Position numbers and translations under genes: made by a program
Source of the DNA: JAFAVZ01 sp036009105
GTDB taxonomy: Bacteria > Acidobacteriota > Thermoanaerobaculia > Gp7-AA8
Reading direction: 5' to 3'
DNA length: 23,425 bases
Assembly (NCBI GenBank): GCA_036009105.1
Contig: DASYMJ010000311.1
Coordinates: forward strand, 1 to 23,425
The notes under the pieces: model-generated
Seen by the model: the letters and a program-made list of their open reading frames with translations, nothing else
Told to the model about the DNA's origin: nothing
The model's database searches: none
Part shown: piece after piece, positions 1 to 7,076 of the stretch
How positions within the stretch are numbered: position 1 is the stretch's first letter
Layout of the letters: each line of letters opens with the position of its first letter

Positions 1-1
1 T

Positions 2-32
2 ACCTCCGCCCGGTTTGTATTGCAGCGGAGGT
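2..32 (-). terminator. possible hairpin terminator beyond the propeller gene
   Basis: An 8-bp perfect inverted repeat (ACCTCCGC at 2-9, GCGGAGGT at 25-32) with a 15-nt loop lies 8 nt past the stop codon of the minus-strand gene that ends at 40. A T-run would fall outside the window, so intrinsic termination cannot be confirmed. Confidence 0.25.
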
Positions 33-39
33 GCCGGTT

Positions 40-1203
40 TCAGCGGACGGCTCGGACGCGCCCGGCAACCATCCTCAGCAGGGAGGCGCGATCGGCACTG
101 CTGATGAGCCCGTCGCCGTCCGCGTCACATCCCCAGCTCCGCGCCTCGGTCGTTCTCTGTTCTGCCTTTCTGGCGAGCTCTTCCTCGAGCGCGGGCAAGT
201 CGTTGCCGTTGATCAGCCCGTCGCCGTTGCAGTCCCCTTTTGCGGGCATGACGAGCTTATAAATGGCCATCCCCGTCGTGAAGTAAATCTCCTCCCCCGG
301 CCCCTCGGCGATATCGACGATGCTGCCCGTTTCCCCGGCGATGAGCGCGACCGGCGCTGCTCGGTTCCGGACGAAGTAGATCGCCTTCGTCACGAACGCG
401 CCGACCAGGTAGCCCCCCTTCATCCACCGGTTCGTCGGCGCGACCACGCCCGTCGGCGCGACGATGCCCGGCCAGACGTAGAACGGCTTGACGGCGCCGT
501 CGACCTCCGGCCCGTTGCCCATGGTCAGCGGCCAGCCGCAGAACGCGCCGGCTTCGATGAAATTGAGCTCGTCGTCGTTCGCATCGCCGTTGTCGGGGAT
601 GAATAACCGCTTCTTTTCCGGGTCCCAGGCCATGTCGAAGGGGTTGCGGAAGCCGCGCGCGAACTGCTCGACCTGCCCGTCTTTCCCGATGCGGAAGACT
701 TTCCCCGCGTTCCACTCCGGCTTGGCCGCGATGGCGAAGCTCCCGTAGTCGCCGATGGCCACGAAGATGCTGCCATCGCCGGTCACCACCGGGTTCCCCC
801 CATGGTGCTCCGAGTCGCTCCCCCGGCTCGGCACCTCGATGTCGGCGACGAACTCGTGGATTTTCGTCTCCTCGCCCGTTCTCAGGTCGATCCGCGCGAT
901 GACGTCCGCCACCTGATTGGGCGTGGTGTAGTGAACGATGGCCGTGTGGTCATCCTCCAGCGCCATGCCGAGGAGCCCCGAGTTGCCCCCCGCTTCCGTT
1001 GCGACGCTGGCGAGGAGCCTGCCATCGGCCCGCCAGATCTTGCCGCCCGTGGTCGTGTAGTACAGGACGCCTTTGGAGTCGACGGCGATGGAGCTGGCGA
1101 AGGGAACGATGTCCATGACCTTCTCGACCCGAAAGCCGGGCAGCTTCTCAGCCGCGCCCGCCACCGCCCAACCCATTAGAAACACGAGGAGTAGCTTCTT
1201 CAC
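40..1203 (-). CDS. secreted glucose/sorbosone dehydrogenase-like propeller with dockerin-type tail
   Basis: 387 aa with a GTG start. The N-terminus is a signal peptide (two Lys, then a hydrophobic stretch, cleavage likely near residue 18). Residues about 25-315 resemble the soluble aldose/sorbosone dehydrogenase six-bladed propeller family: HHGGNPVVTGDGSIFVAIGD, an ARGFRNPFDMAWDPE blade and a DNGDANDDELNFIEAG segment are typical. Family members usually bind PQQ and oxidise sugars in the periplasm; whether this one binds PQQ is not evident. The last 65 residues hold two EF-hand-like repeats (CNGDGLINGNDL and DADGDGLISSADR), as in type I dockerins, which bind calcium and often anchor secreted enzymes. 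No cohesin partner is in the window. The gene is monocistronic here. Family call fairly sure, substrate unknown. Confidence 0.82.
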   Translation of the reverse strand: MKKLLLVFLMGWAVAGAAEKLPGFRVEKVMDIVPFASSIAVDSKGVLYYTTTGGKIWRADGRLLASVATEAGGNSGLLGMALEDDHTAIVHYTTPNQVADVIARIDLRTGEETKIHEFVADIEVPSRGSDSEHHGGNPVVTGDGSIFVAIGDYGSFAIAAKPEWNAGKVFRIGKDGQVEQFARGFRNPFDMAWDPEKKRLFIPDNGDANDDELNFIEAGAFCGWPLTMGNGPEVDGAVKPFYVWPGIVAPTGVVAPTNRWMKGGYLVGAFVTKAIYFVRNRAAPVALIAGETGSIVDIAEGPGEEIYFTTGMAIYKLVMPAKGDCNGDGLINGNDLPALEEELARKAEQRTTEARSWGCDADGDGLISSADRASLLRMVAGRVRAVR

Positions 1204-1270
1204 GCGGCGCCCATCAAGAACGAATCATGCCAGGGAATGCGCCCTCCCCCCTCCCCGTTTCACAGGTTCC

Positions 1271-1299
1271 TTGACGCGAGAGCGCGGGCGCCCTAGAAT
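1271..1299 (+). promoter_or_regulatory. sigma70-type promoter of the initiator tRNA gene
   Basis: TTGACG (1271-1276), a 17-nt spacer, then TAGAAT (1294-1299), 28 nt before the tRNA 5' end. The stretch just after the -10 (CCGCCCC) is very GC-rich, as in discriminators of stringently controlled stable-RNA promoters. Motif match is by eye. Confidence 0.75.
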
Positions 1300-1326
1300 C
1301 CGCCCCTCTCGCAGCGTTCCCAGTGT

Positions 1327-1404
<78 letters not shown>

Positions 1405-1429
1405 CGCAGATCAGTGACTAGGGCCCGCG

Positions 1430-2356
1430 CTACCCCAAAACCTTCCGCAGCTCCCCCAGCAGCCGCTCCGCCTCCTCCACCCGCTGCAGCAGTTGGGGGT
1501 CGCCGCGGTTCTCCATGAGGGTCGTCCATGAGTGGCGCTTGATGGCCTGGGTCAGGCCCTCGATCTCGCCGGCCAGGCCGGTCGGTTTCGCGGTCGCGGA
1601 GGGAGCGATGGCGCCGAGGACGGATTCGAGGGGGTCGCCGCGGAGGAACTTCGTCTTCGCCACCGCATCGCGCAGGACGCCGCGCAGCTTGCGGATGTCC
1701 TTCGAGTTCGTGATCTCGTTGTCGTTCACCTTCTGCACGATCTTGTCGAGCACGGTCGGCGTGAGCAGCGTCTTGTTGATGTTCTTGATCTCCCGGGCCC
1801 AGGTGATCGACGAGCCGGGCTCGGGGAGATTTGTCAACTTATTCGACAGCTCGTAGATATCGACCAGCTTGTCGAGCTCGCGCACGGTGACGCCGAGGAT
1901 GTTCGCGGCGCTGGCCCGGCCGACGATGTCGACCAGGCCGTAGGCGACCATCTCCTTCTCCTTCGCGTCCCATTCCTTGCGCTGGCGGTGGATGTAGATC
2001 CAGACCCGGAGGCGCTCGTCGTCGGTCAGCGTGCGGTCGGTGATCTCCAGCGGGATCTCGCGGTACTGCTCCTTGTGGTGGACGTCCACCAAGACCTTCG
2101 AGTTCGTCCAGCGGCGGTCGCCGTCGATGATGCGGAACTTGCCGCCGAGGTCGGGATGCGGCTCCACCAGCAGCGGCTCGAAGATCCCCTCGTTGGCCTC
2201 GATCTGGCGCTGCAGCTCCAGGTCTTCCTTCGGGCCGAGGCGGGGCTGGCGCTCGTTGGGGATCACTTCGTTCAGATCGCGCGTGTCGCGATAGGTGCGC
2301 AGAATGGTGCGCCCCAGGCGGCGTTCCTGCCACTGGTGGATCGTCGCCGCGGCCAT
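1430..2356 (-). CDS. ParB-like N-terminal (ParB/Srx fold) protein
   Basis: 308 aa. Residues 33-39 (PNERQPR) match ParB box I and residues 76-83 (IIDGDRRW) match box II (GERRW in classical ParB), which in chromosomal ParB forms the CTP-binding pocket. A helix-turn-helix-like segment follows at about 148-175 (GRASAANILGVTVRELDKLV). The C-terminal 60 residues are helical, not a recognised ParB dimerisation domain. The start codon overlaps the stop of the DUF2130-like gene (TGATG), so the two are probably translated together. No ParA is nearby, so plasmid or chromosome partitioning is unlikely. Next to a dCTP-deaminase-type defence gene, a DNA-binding or nucleotide-sensing accessory role is inferred. 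ParB-fold identity is confident, function is not. Confidence 0.8.
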   Translation of the reverse strand: MAAATIHQWQERRLGRTILRTYRDTRDLNEVIPNERQPRLGPKEDLELQRQIEANEGIFEPLLVEPHPDLGGKFRIIDGDRRWTNSKVLVDVHHKEQYREIPLEITDRTLTDDERLRVWIYIHRQRKEWDAKEKEMVAYGLVDIVGRASAANILGVTVRELDKLVDIYELSNKLTNLPEPGSSITWAREIKNINKTLLTPTVLDKIVQKVNDNEITNSKDIRKLRGVLRDAVAKTKFLRGDPLESVLGAIAPSATAKPTGLAGEIEGLTQAIKRHSWTTLMENRGDPQLLQRVEEAERLLGELRKVLG

Positions 2357-3396
2357 CAGTGCACCCTCGAGGAGGGTGAGCGGAGCGCGAGCAGGCCCAT
2401 GTCCGAGGCCGGCTCATCCTCCTTCGCCTCCACGATCGCGCTGACGCTGACGTCGATGTCGCGCAGCACGTGCTTGATGCGGCTCATCACCGCGCCGCGC
2501 TTCTTCCACACGTTGTCGTGGGCCCGCTTCTCCTCCACATCGAGCTCCAGCGCCTCGGACGTCAACGCCTCCGCCTCGGCCAGCTTGCGCTTGAACGCGG
2601 GGGAGGTCATGAACTTGTAGAGGCGGCCCAGCTTGTCGTTGCGCTCGGTCTCGCCCACCCGCGCCGCGTACATGGCGATGAGCGCCTTGCGCAGCATGTC
2701 CATCACCACCGTGACCCGCGCCGGCGCCACGACGATCACGCCCGACTCGACGAAGAGCTCCCGCTTCCCCGCGGGGAAGACGGCGGTGGCGAGAATGGCG
2801 TGGTCGGCGGCGACTTCGGTCTGGTCCTGGCGGAGCCTGGTGACGAAGGAGTGCTGCCAGGCATTGCGGGGGCGGCCGTCGATGATGATCCTGCCCACCG
2901 ATTTGCCGCGGTAGCGGACGTCGTGCAGCAGCGCGCCGCCGGCTTTGCCCTTGGCGACGCGGGTGACGTGATCTTCCGGAAACGCGGCGCGGAGCTCATC
3001 GAAGAGGTTGAGATCGGCCCCTTCGGCCAGCTCGACGGAGGTCTTCTTCTCCAGGCGCCGCGTCATCTCGCTGATCTTCTTCTGCCACGCCTCGCGCTCG
3101 CGGGCGAACTGCGCGTCCTTCTTGAGGAGGGCCTCGTCGCGATCCTTCTGCAGGATGGCGCGGATGTCGGCGATGTCCTTGAGGCGCTGCTTGTCCGCTT
3201 CCTTCTTGGCCAGCTCGAGCTCGCGTTTCACTTTGACGCGCTCGGCTTCCAGGGCCTGGCGCTCCTTGCTCAGGGTCTGCTGCTCGGCGGCGAAGCGCCT
3301 GGCGACCTCTTTTTCCAGGCGGGCCTGGATCTCCATGAATTTGCGGTGGCTGATCACGCAACCGCACCAGGGACACTTCTCCGTCGCTGCACCCAT
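2356..3396 (-). CDS. DUF2130-like coiled-coil protein with degenerate nuclease-type core
   Basis: 346 aa. It starts with half a zinc ribbon (C8-P-W-C11-G-C13), then a long charged coiled coil (about residues 20-120), then a globular domain. Residues 130-205 follow the DUF2130 pattern (FDELRAAFPEDHVTRVAKGK, then GRIIIDGRPRNAW, then a Leu-Arg-Gln-Asp-Gln run). DUF2130 has been considered related to PD-(D/E)XK nucleases. In remembered members the core reads GAD...WESKRTK; here it reads GAL...IDGRPRN, so the acidic and lysine positions are changed and catalysis may be lost. The start has a good ribosome binding site (AAGGAG at 3403-3408). It heads a two-gene operon with the ParB-like protein and is divergent from the deaminase. 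Family assignment is by eye. Confidence 0.7.
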   Translation of the reverse strand: MGAATEKCPWCGCVISHRKFMEIQARLEKEVARRFAAEQQTLSKERQALEAERVKVKRELELAKKEADKQRLKDIADIRAILQKDRDEALLKKDAQFAREREAWQKKISEMTRRLEKKTSVELAEGADLNLFDELRAAFPEDHVTRVAKGKAGGALLHDVRYRGKSVGRIIIDGRPRNAWQHSFVTRLRQDQTEVAADHAILATAVFPAGKRELFVESGVIVVAPARVTVVMDMLRKALIAMYAARVGETERNDKLGRLYKFMTSPAFKRKLAEAEALTSEALELDVEEKRAHDNVWKKRGAVMSRIKHVLRDIDVSVSAIVEAKEDEPASDMGLLALRSPSSRVH

Positions 3397-3416
3397 CTTG
3401 CACTCCTTGTTTGTCC

Positions 3417-3445
3417 TTTTTACTCCTTCTGGTACCCTGCGTCAA
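3417..3445 (-). promoter_or_regulatory. promoter for the DUF2130-like/ParB-like operon
   Basis: On the minus strand TTGACG (3445-3440), a 17-nt spacer and TAAAAA (3422-3417) precede the start codon at 3396, with AAGGAG at 3408-3403. The predicted leader is only about 14 nt. The same 63-nt gap must hold the plus-strand deaminase promoter; the best match there is weak (TTGTCC 3411-3416, TACCCT 3433-3438) and overlaps this one, so the two promoters may compete. Confidence 0.6.
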
Positions 3446-3459
3446 CCATTTGGATCGCG

Positions 3460-5019
3460 ATGACAATCCCTCACGATGACGTCGCCGAACGGGAGCTCGA
3501 GCTGGTTTTCGCGCTCGCGGGACCGGTCGGTTCCGACCTTCAGGAAGTGAGCCGCACCCTCGGCGACGCCCTGAGAGAGTGCGAGTATTCCGCCATCGAG
3601 GAGATCCCTATAGGTTCCCTTCTTCGCAATGTCGCCACCCGTCTCCGGCTCGGGCGGGTGGTCGATGCGCCCGAGGAAGCCCGCGTCGCCTCATTGATGG
3701 ATGCGGGCAACGCCATCCGGCGCCTGTGCGGCAACGCGGCGGCGGCAGCCTCGATCGGCATCGCGGAGATCCGCGGGCGGCGGGCGCGCAACGGCGGCGC
3801 GCCGGCGCGGCGGGCGTACATCATCCGGTCACTCAAGCGGCCGGAGGAGGTGCAGTTGCTGCGGCGCGTCTATGGGCCGGGCTTCTTCCTGATCGGCGTC
3901 AACGTGCCGCGGCCGGCGCGGATCGAGTCGCTGGCCAGGCGGATCGCGCGCTCCCATCAGCAGACGCCCGCCTCGCGCAACTTCGCGAAGCACATCGCCT
4001 CGGCCGAGGCGCTTGCCGCTCGGGAGGAGGATGAGGATCACGATGCTTACGGGCAGCGGCTGCGGGACGTGTTCCAGCTCTGCGACCTCTTCGTCTCGCC
4101 GGCGGCGCCGTTCGAGCAGATCCACCGCTTCGTCCGCCTCATCCTGGGCGACCTGGGCGAGACGCCGCGCGCCGACGAGCACTTCCTCTATCAGGCGTAT
4201 GCGGCGTCGCTCGGCTCGGGCGCGCTTGGGCGGCAGGTCGGCGCCGTGCTCGTTTCGCCGACGCTGGAGGTGCTGGGCAACGGCTGGAACGACGTGCCGA
4301 AGGGCGGCGGCGGTTTGTATCGCGCGGGCGAGCATTACGACCGGCGGGACATCCACGCCGAGCGCGACTCGGTGAACGTGCACGCCGATCAGATGATCGA
4401 GGAGATCCTCGACATCGCCAAGGCGGCGGGGTGGCTGAAGGATGATGCGAAGCCGCAACTGGAGCAGGCCCGCGCCGCGTTCCGCAAGTCGCGCGTGACC
4501 AGCCTGGTCGAGTTCGGGCGCACGGCGCACGCGGAGATGGAGGCGGTGCTCGCGGCGGCGCGGATCGGGGCCAGCGTGCGCGGCGCGACGCTCTACACCA
4601 CGACCTTTCCCTGTCACGAATGCGCGCGCCTGCTGGTGACGGCGGGCATCGCGCGCGTGGTCTACATCGAGCCATATCCGAAGAGCCGCGCGCTGGAGTT
4701 GCATCGCGATGCGATCGCCGGGGCGGACGACGTGATCGCGCCGCATTGCGACAAGCCGGGTTGCGAGGAGCCGCACGCGGTGCGCTTCGAGCCGTTCGCC
4801 GGCATCGCGCCGCACCGCTTCGCGGAGCTGTTCTCCATCACCACGCGCGCCGGCATCCCGCGGGACCGGAAGAGCAAGGGGAGCGGCGAGCGCATCCCGT
4901 GGGATGCGAAGACCTCCCTCCCACGGGTGCAGATGCTGCCTCTGAGCTATCTCGATCTGGAAGCCAAAGTACTCTACCAATTGAAGAAGTTCATCGGGGC
5001 AGAACGCGATCAGGGATAA
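3460..5019 (+). CDS. anti-phage dCTP deaminase-type protein
   Basis: 519 aa. The N-terminal half looks like a P-loop kinase fold with a degenerate nucleotide loop (GPVGSD at 21-26, lacking GK[ST]). The C-terminal half is a zinc cytidine/deoxycytidylate deaminase: H357-A-E359 and P-C385-H-E-C388, followed by YIEPYPKSRALELH. This order, length and E-to-C spacing match the AvcD/DcdV class of anti-phage deaminases, which convert dCTP/dCMP to deoxyuridine nucleotides on infection and starve phage of dCTP. ATG 3460 is chosen because the protein begins just before the P-loop domain and the upstream reading-frame extension is antisense to the DUF2130-like gene. There is no clear Shine-Dalgarno. No room exists upstream for an AvcI-like RNA antitoxin. 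Family call confident; antiviral activity inferred. Confidence 0.88.
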   Translation: MTIPHDDVAERELELVFALAGPVGSDLQEVSRTLGDALRECEYSAIEEIPIGSLLRNVATRLRLGRVVDAPEEARVASLMDAGNAIRRLCGNAAAAASIGIAEIRGRRARNGGAPARRAYIIRSLKRPEEVQLLRRVYGPGFFLIGVNVPRPARIESLARRIARSHQQTPASRNFAKHIASAEALAAREEDEDHDAYGQRLRDVFQLCDLFVSPAAPFEQIHRFVRLILGDLGETPRADEHFLYQAYAASLGSGALGRQVGAVLVSPTLEVLGNGWNDVPKGGGGLYRAGEHYDRRDIHAERDSVNVHADQMIEEILDIAKAAGWLKDDAKPQLEQARAAFRKSRVTSLVEFGRTAHAEMEAVLAAARIGASVRGATLYTTTFPCHECARLLVTAGIARVVYIEPYPKSRALELHRDAIAGADDVIAPHCDKPGCEEPHAVRFEPFAGIAPHRFAELFSITTRAGIPRDRKSKGSGERIPWDAKTSLPRVQMLPLSYLDLEAKVLYQLKKFIGAERDQG

Positions 5020-5041
5020 TTGCGACAGTACCTGGCCGGCG

Positions 5042-5113
5042 GTTGTCGGTTGTCCGTTGCCGGTTGTCGGTAGATCCGTTTCTACTGAGAACTGCCAGCC
5101 GATCATCGGCAAC
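5042..5113. repeat. decayed heptad palindrome, TTGTCGG type
   Basis: Left arm 5042-5074 is made of TTGTCGG-like 7-nt units and ends in TAGA. Right arm 5081-5113 is its imperfect reverse complement (about 23 of 33 positions), with a 6-nt loop. It follows the deaminase gene by 22 nt. It is the most degraded copy of the family found at five other places in the window. Confidence 0.7.
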
Positions 5114-5142
5114 TCCGCTGTCGCGAAAGGATTCCCGCTCGC

Positions 5143-5289
5143 ATGGCTGATGAAGGCTCGGAGCCGATCGATATCTGGGGTGTGTTGGAAGAGGCGAGAC
5201 AGACGGTCGAAGGATGGCCGGACTGGCAACAGCGCTACGAGGCGGACGCCTACTACGAAGCGAACATCCCCGCCGATGCGGAGCCATGA
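5143..5289 (+). CDS. 48-aa acidic protein of unknown function
   Basis: A small Trp- and acid-rich protein (starts MADEGSEPIDIWGVLEEA; contains VEGWPDWQQRYEADAYYEA). No domain recognised. Support comes from the exact ATGA overlap of its stop with the start of the CPXCG gene, which suggests translational coupling. There is a weak purine-rich stretch (AAAGGA) about 11 nt before the start. Not a shadow of another gene; nothing sensible overlaps it on either strand. Confidence 0.55.
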   Translation: MADEGSEPIDIWGVLEEARQTVEGWPDWQQRYEADAYYEANIPADAEP

Positions 5290-5474
5290 GCACCGCCATC
5301 CCACTGAGCTGTCCCTACTGCGGTGAGGAGGTCGACCTCGACCTGGACGAGGGCGGCGGAAGCCGCCAGTCTTACGTGCAGGACTGTCCGGTGTGCTGCC
5401 AGCCGTGGCAGGTCGACGTCGCGCAGGATCGGGAGGGCGACTGGAGCGCGACGTTGCGAACAGCCGATGAGTGA
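5286..5474 (+). CDS. CPXCG motif cysteine-rich small protein
   Basis: 62 aa. Four cysteine positions in two pairs: CPYCGEEVDLD near residue 9 and DCPVCCQPWQVDV near residue 39, the layout of the Cys-rich CPXCG family (a small, probably zinc- or metal-binding domain). A longer frame begins at 5214, but ATG 5286 fits family length and overlaps the previous stop by ATGA. Molecular function of the family is unknown. Confidence 0.82.
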   Translation: MSTAIPLSCPYCGEEVDLDLDEGGGSRQSYVQDCPVCCQPWQVDVAQDREGDWSATLRTADE

Positions 5475-5507
5475 CGATAGTCAGCCTGCCCGCTGAATTT
5501 CTCTTGA

Positions 5508-5537
5508 CGAACATTCAGCGGCGTGGCTGAATGTTCG
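5508..5537. promoter_or_regulatory. palindromic operator upstream of arsR-type gene
   Basis: Perfect 12-bp arms CGAACATTCAGC (5508-5519) and GCTGAATGTTCG (5526-5537) with a 6-nt spacer. An extra half-site GCTGAAT lies at 5492-5498. A -35-like TTGACG (5504-5509) overlaps the left arm and a weak -10 (CTGAAT, 5527-5532) lies in the right arm, so a bound ArsR dimer would block RNA polymerase. ATTCA...TGAAT palindromes are typical ArsR-family sites. Confidence 0.75.
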
Positions 5538-5542
5538 CATCG

Positions 5543-5845
5543 ATGCCCAAACGCGAGTCGCAGGCCCGTCTCGACGCATACGAGGCCGTCTTCACCGCCC
5601 TGGCCCACCCCGCGCGGAGGCGCGTGCTGCTGGCCGTCTACTTTGCCGGCGGGGAGATGACGGCCGGCGCGATCGCGGCCATGTTCGCCCACGCCTGGCA
5701 GACCACCACCCGCCACCTCCAGGTGCTGGAAGCGGCGGGCCTGCTGGAGCACGAGAAGCAGGGGCGGATGCGCATCTACCGGATCAACCGCAAGCGGCTG
5801 GAGCTGGTCACCGACTGGCTGGCCACGTTCTTCAGAGCGCCATAA
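5543..5845 (+). CDS. ArsR/SmtB-family winged-helix repressor
   Basis: 100 aa from ATG 5543; an ATG at 5531 lies inside the right arm of the operator and likely upstream of the transcript, so the later start is preferred. The core is a winged helix: FTALAHPARRRVLLAVY (helices 1-2), AIAAMFAHAWQTTTRHLQVLEAAGLL (recognition helix), EKQGRMRIYRINRKRL (wing). No Cys metal site (no CVC) is present, so it is more like SdpR-type regulators than metal sensors. The VOC gene starts 11 nt after its stop. Probable autoregulation through the palindrome just upstream. Confidence 0.88.
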   Translation: MPKRESQARLDAYEAVFTALAHPARRRVLLAVYFAGGEMTAGAIAAMFAHAWQTTTRHLQVLEAAGLLEHEKQGRMRIYRINRKRLELVTDWLATFFRAP

Positions 5846-5856
5846 GGAGAAGAGTC

Positions 5857-6258
5857 ATGAAAAGCGACGTCCCGCAGTTCTTCCGCCTCAACGTCGAAGT
5901 GGGCAATCTCGAGGAGGCCGTCAAGTTCTACAGCAAGCTGCTCGATGTGCAGGGCCGCCGGCAACCCGGCGCCCGCTGCTACTTCGACTGCGGCCCGGTG
6001 AACCTCTCCGTGATCGACGTCTCCTCATCCGGCGCCGCCCCCCACCCCGCCGCCAAGGCGCTCTACTTCACCCTGCGCGACCTCGACCCGGCCTTCCAGC
6101 GGGCGAAGGAGCTGGGCTGCCTCTCCCCGGAAAGCGTGCACGATGCGCCGGGCGGCGGCATCGTGGTCCGCCCCTGGGGCGAGCGCTCGTTCTACACGGT
6201 GGATCCGTGGGGCAACCCGCTCTGCTTCGTGGAGGAAGGGACCGTGTATACGGGATGA
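5857..6258 (+). CDS. VOC (glyoxalase/dioxygenase superfamily) protein
   Basis: 133 aa. It opens with PQFFRLNVEVGNLEEAVKFY and ends with YTVDPWGNPLCFVEEG, both hallmarks of the vicinal oxygen chelate fold (two beta-alpha-beta-beta-beta modules). Preceded by a good AAGGAG site. ArsR-VOC pairs are common, and members range from glyoxalases and lyases to resistance and sequestration proteins; the substrate cannot be told here. Co-transcribed with and probably controlled by the ArsR-type regulator. Confidence 0.85.
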   Translation: MKSDVPQFFRLNVEVGNLEEAVKFYSKLLDVQGRRQPGARCYFDCGPVNLSVIDVSSSGAAPHPAAKALYFTLRDLDPAFQRAKELGCLSPESVHDAPGGGIVVRPWGERSFYTVDPWGNPLCFVEEGTVYTG

Positions 6259-6300
6259 GTTGTCGGTTGTCAGTAGAGGACCGTACCGACAACCGATGAC
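6259..6300. repeat. short heptad palindrome, TTGTCGG/TTGTCAG type
   Basis: Starts at the base after the VOC stop codon (GTTGTCGGTTGTCAGTA up to 6275) and is mirrored by TACCGACAACCGATGAC (6284-6300). It is the shortest copy. The following 100 nt up to the LiaF start are GC-rich leader; I see no convincing promoter there. Confidence 0.75.
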
Positions 6301-6401
6301 CGTGCCGGCCGCCAACCACCGGCCCCGCACCACCGTTCACCGGCAGCCGCGAGACGCATCGCCATCGCCGCCGTACTTTGCACCCGTACGGAGGCAACAT
6401 C

Positions 6402-7076
6402 ATGGAAATGCAATTGACCGAAGGAAGGCCGGCGCTGGTGAGCAAAGTGAAGCTCACTCTCGGCATCTTCTTCACCGCCCTGGGCGTCCTCATGACCCTG
6501 GACAACCTCGGCGTCCCGGACGCCGGCCGCCTGTTGCGCTACTGGCCGGTCGTGCTCATCGCCATCGGCGTCCTGCTGTGGCGGGAGAACCGCACCGTGG
6601 CCGTGGTGGCCACGGCCATCGGCGCGCTGCTGCTGGCCAGCAACGCGCGCTGGTTCCGCTTCTCCCTCTTCGAGCTCTGGCCGGTGATCCTGATCGGCGT
6701 CGGCCTCGTCATCGTCCTGCGGGCGATGGGCATGCAGCCGACGCTCGGCGGCGGAGGCGGCAGCATCTGGGCCGTGCTCACCACGCGCAAGCTCTCGCTC
6801 GATCCGAGGGAGCTCGACGGGCGCTACATCGTGGCTTGCATGGGGGGCGCGGAGATCGACCTGCGGGACGGCGAAGGGGAAGGCGACGTGCACATCGAGG
6901 TGCTGGCCATGTGGGGTGGCATCGAGCTGCGCGTGCCGCCGGGGTGGGAGGTCACGGGCAACGTGGTGCCGATCATGGGCGGCGTGGAGATGAAGACCGG
7001 CGCGGCGAAGGGCGGGCGGCGGGTGATCGTGAGCGGCCTGGTGATGATGGCGGGGATGGAGGTCAAGACCTCATGA
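6402..7076 (+). CDS. LiaF-like membrane protein (LiaI-LiaF TM region plus LiaF C-terminal domain)
   Basis: 224 aa; ATG 6402 has GGAGG 7 nt upstream. Residues about 18-105 form four short TM segments with LRYWPVVLIAIGVLLW and FELWPVILIGVGLVI, typical of the LiaI-LiaF-like TM region. The C-terminal part is a glycine-spaced beta-repeat (MGGAEIDLRD, MWGGIELRVPPGW, MGGVEMKT), the LiaF / cell wall-active antibiotic response domain. In Bacillus LiaF restrains the LiaRS stress system. Here it is the first of five overlapping genes ending in a LytS/LytTR pair, so a sensory partner role for that kinase is inferred. Confidence 0.88.
   Translation: MEMQLTEGRPALVSKVKLTLGIFFTALGVLMTLDNLGVPDAGRLLRYWPVVLIAIGVLLWRENRTVAVVATAIGALLLASNARWFRFSLFELWPVILIGVGLVIVLRAMGMQPTLGGGGGSIWAVLTTRKLSLDPRELDGRYIVACMGGAEIDLRDGEGEGDVHIEVLAMWGGIELRVPPGWEVTGNVVPIMGGVEMKTGAAKGGRRVIVSGLVMMAGMEVKTS

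Noticed and set aside
1430..2356. Plasmid partition parB
   Set aside because: No parA, no parS-like repeats and no replication gene; the C-terminal part is unlike partition ParB.
2470..3459. Upstream extension of the deaminase reading frame to 849 aa
   Set aside because: The added 330 residues are low-complexity and antisense to the well-supported DUF2130-like gene; the family length and P-loop start fit ATG 3460.
3829..5514. 561-aa minus-strand frame
   Set aside because: Arg/Pro/His-rich shadow of the deaminase and small genes with no family motif.
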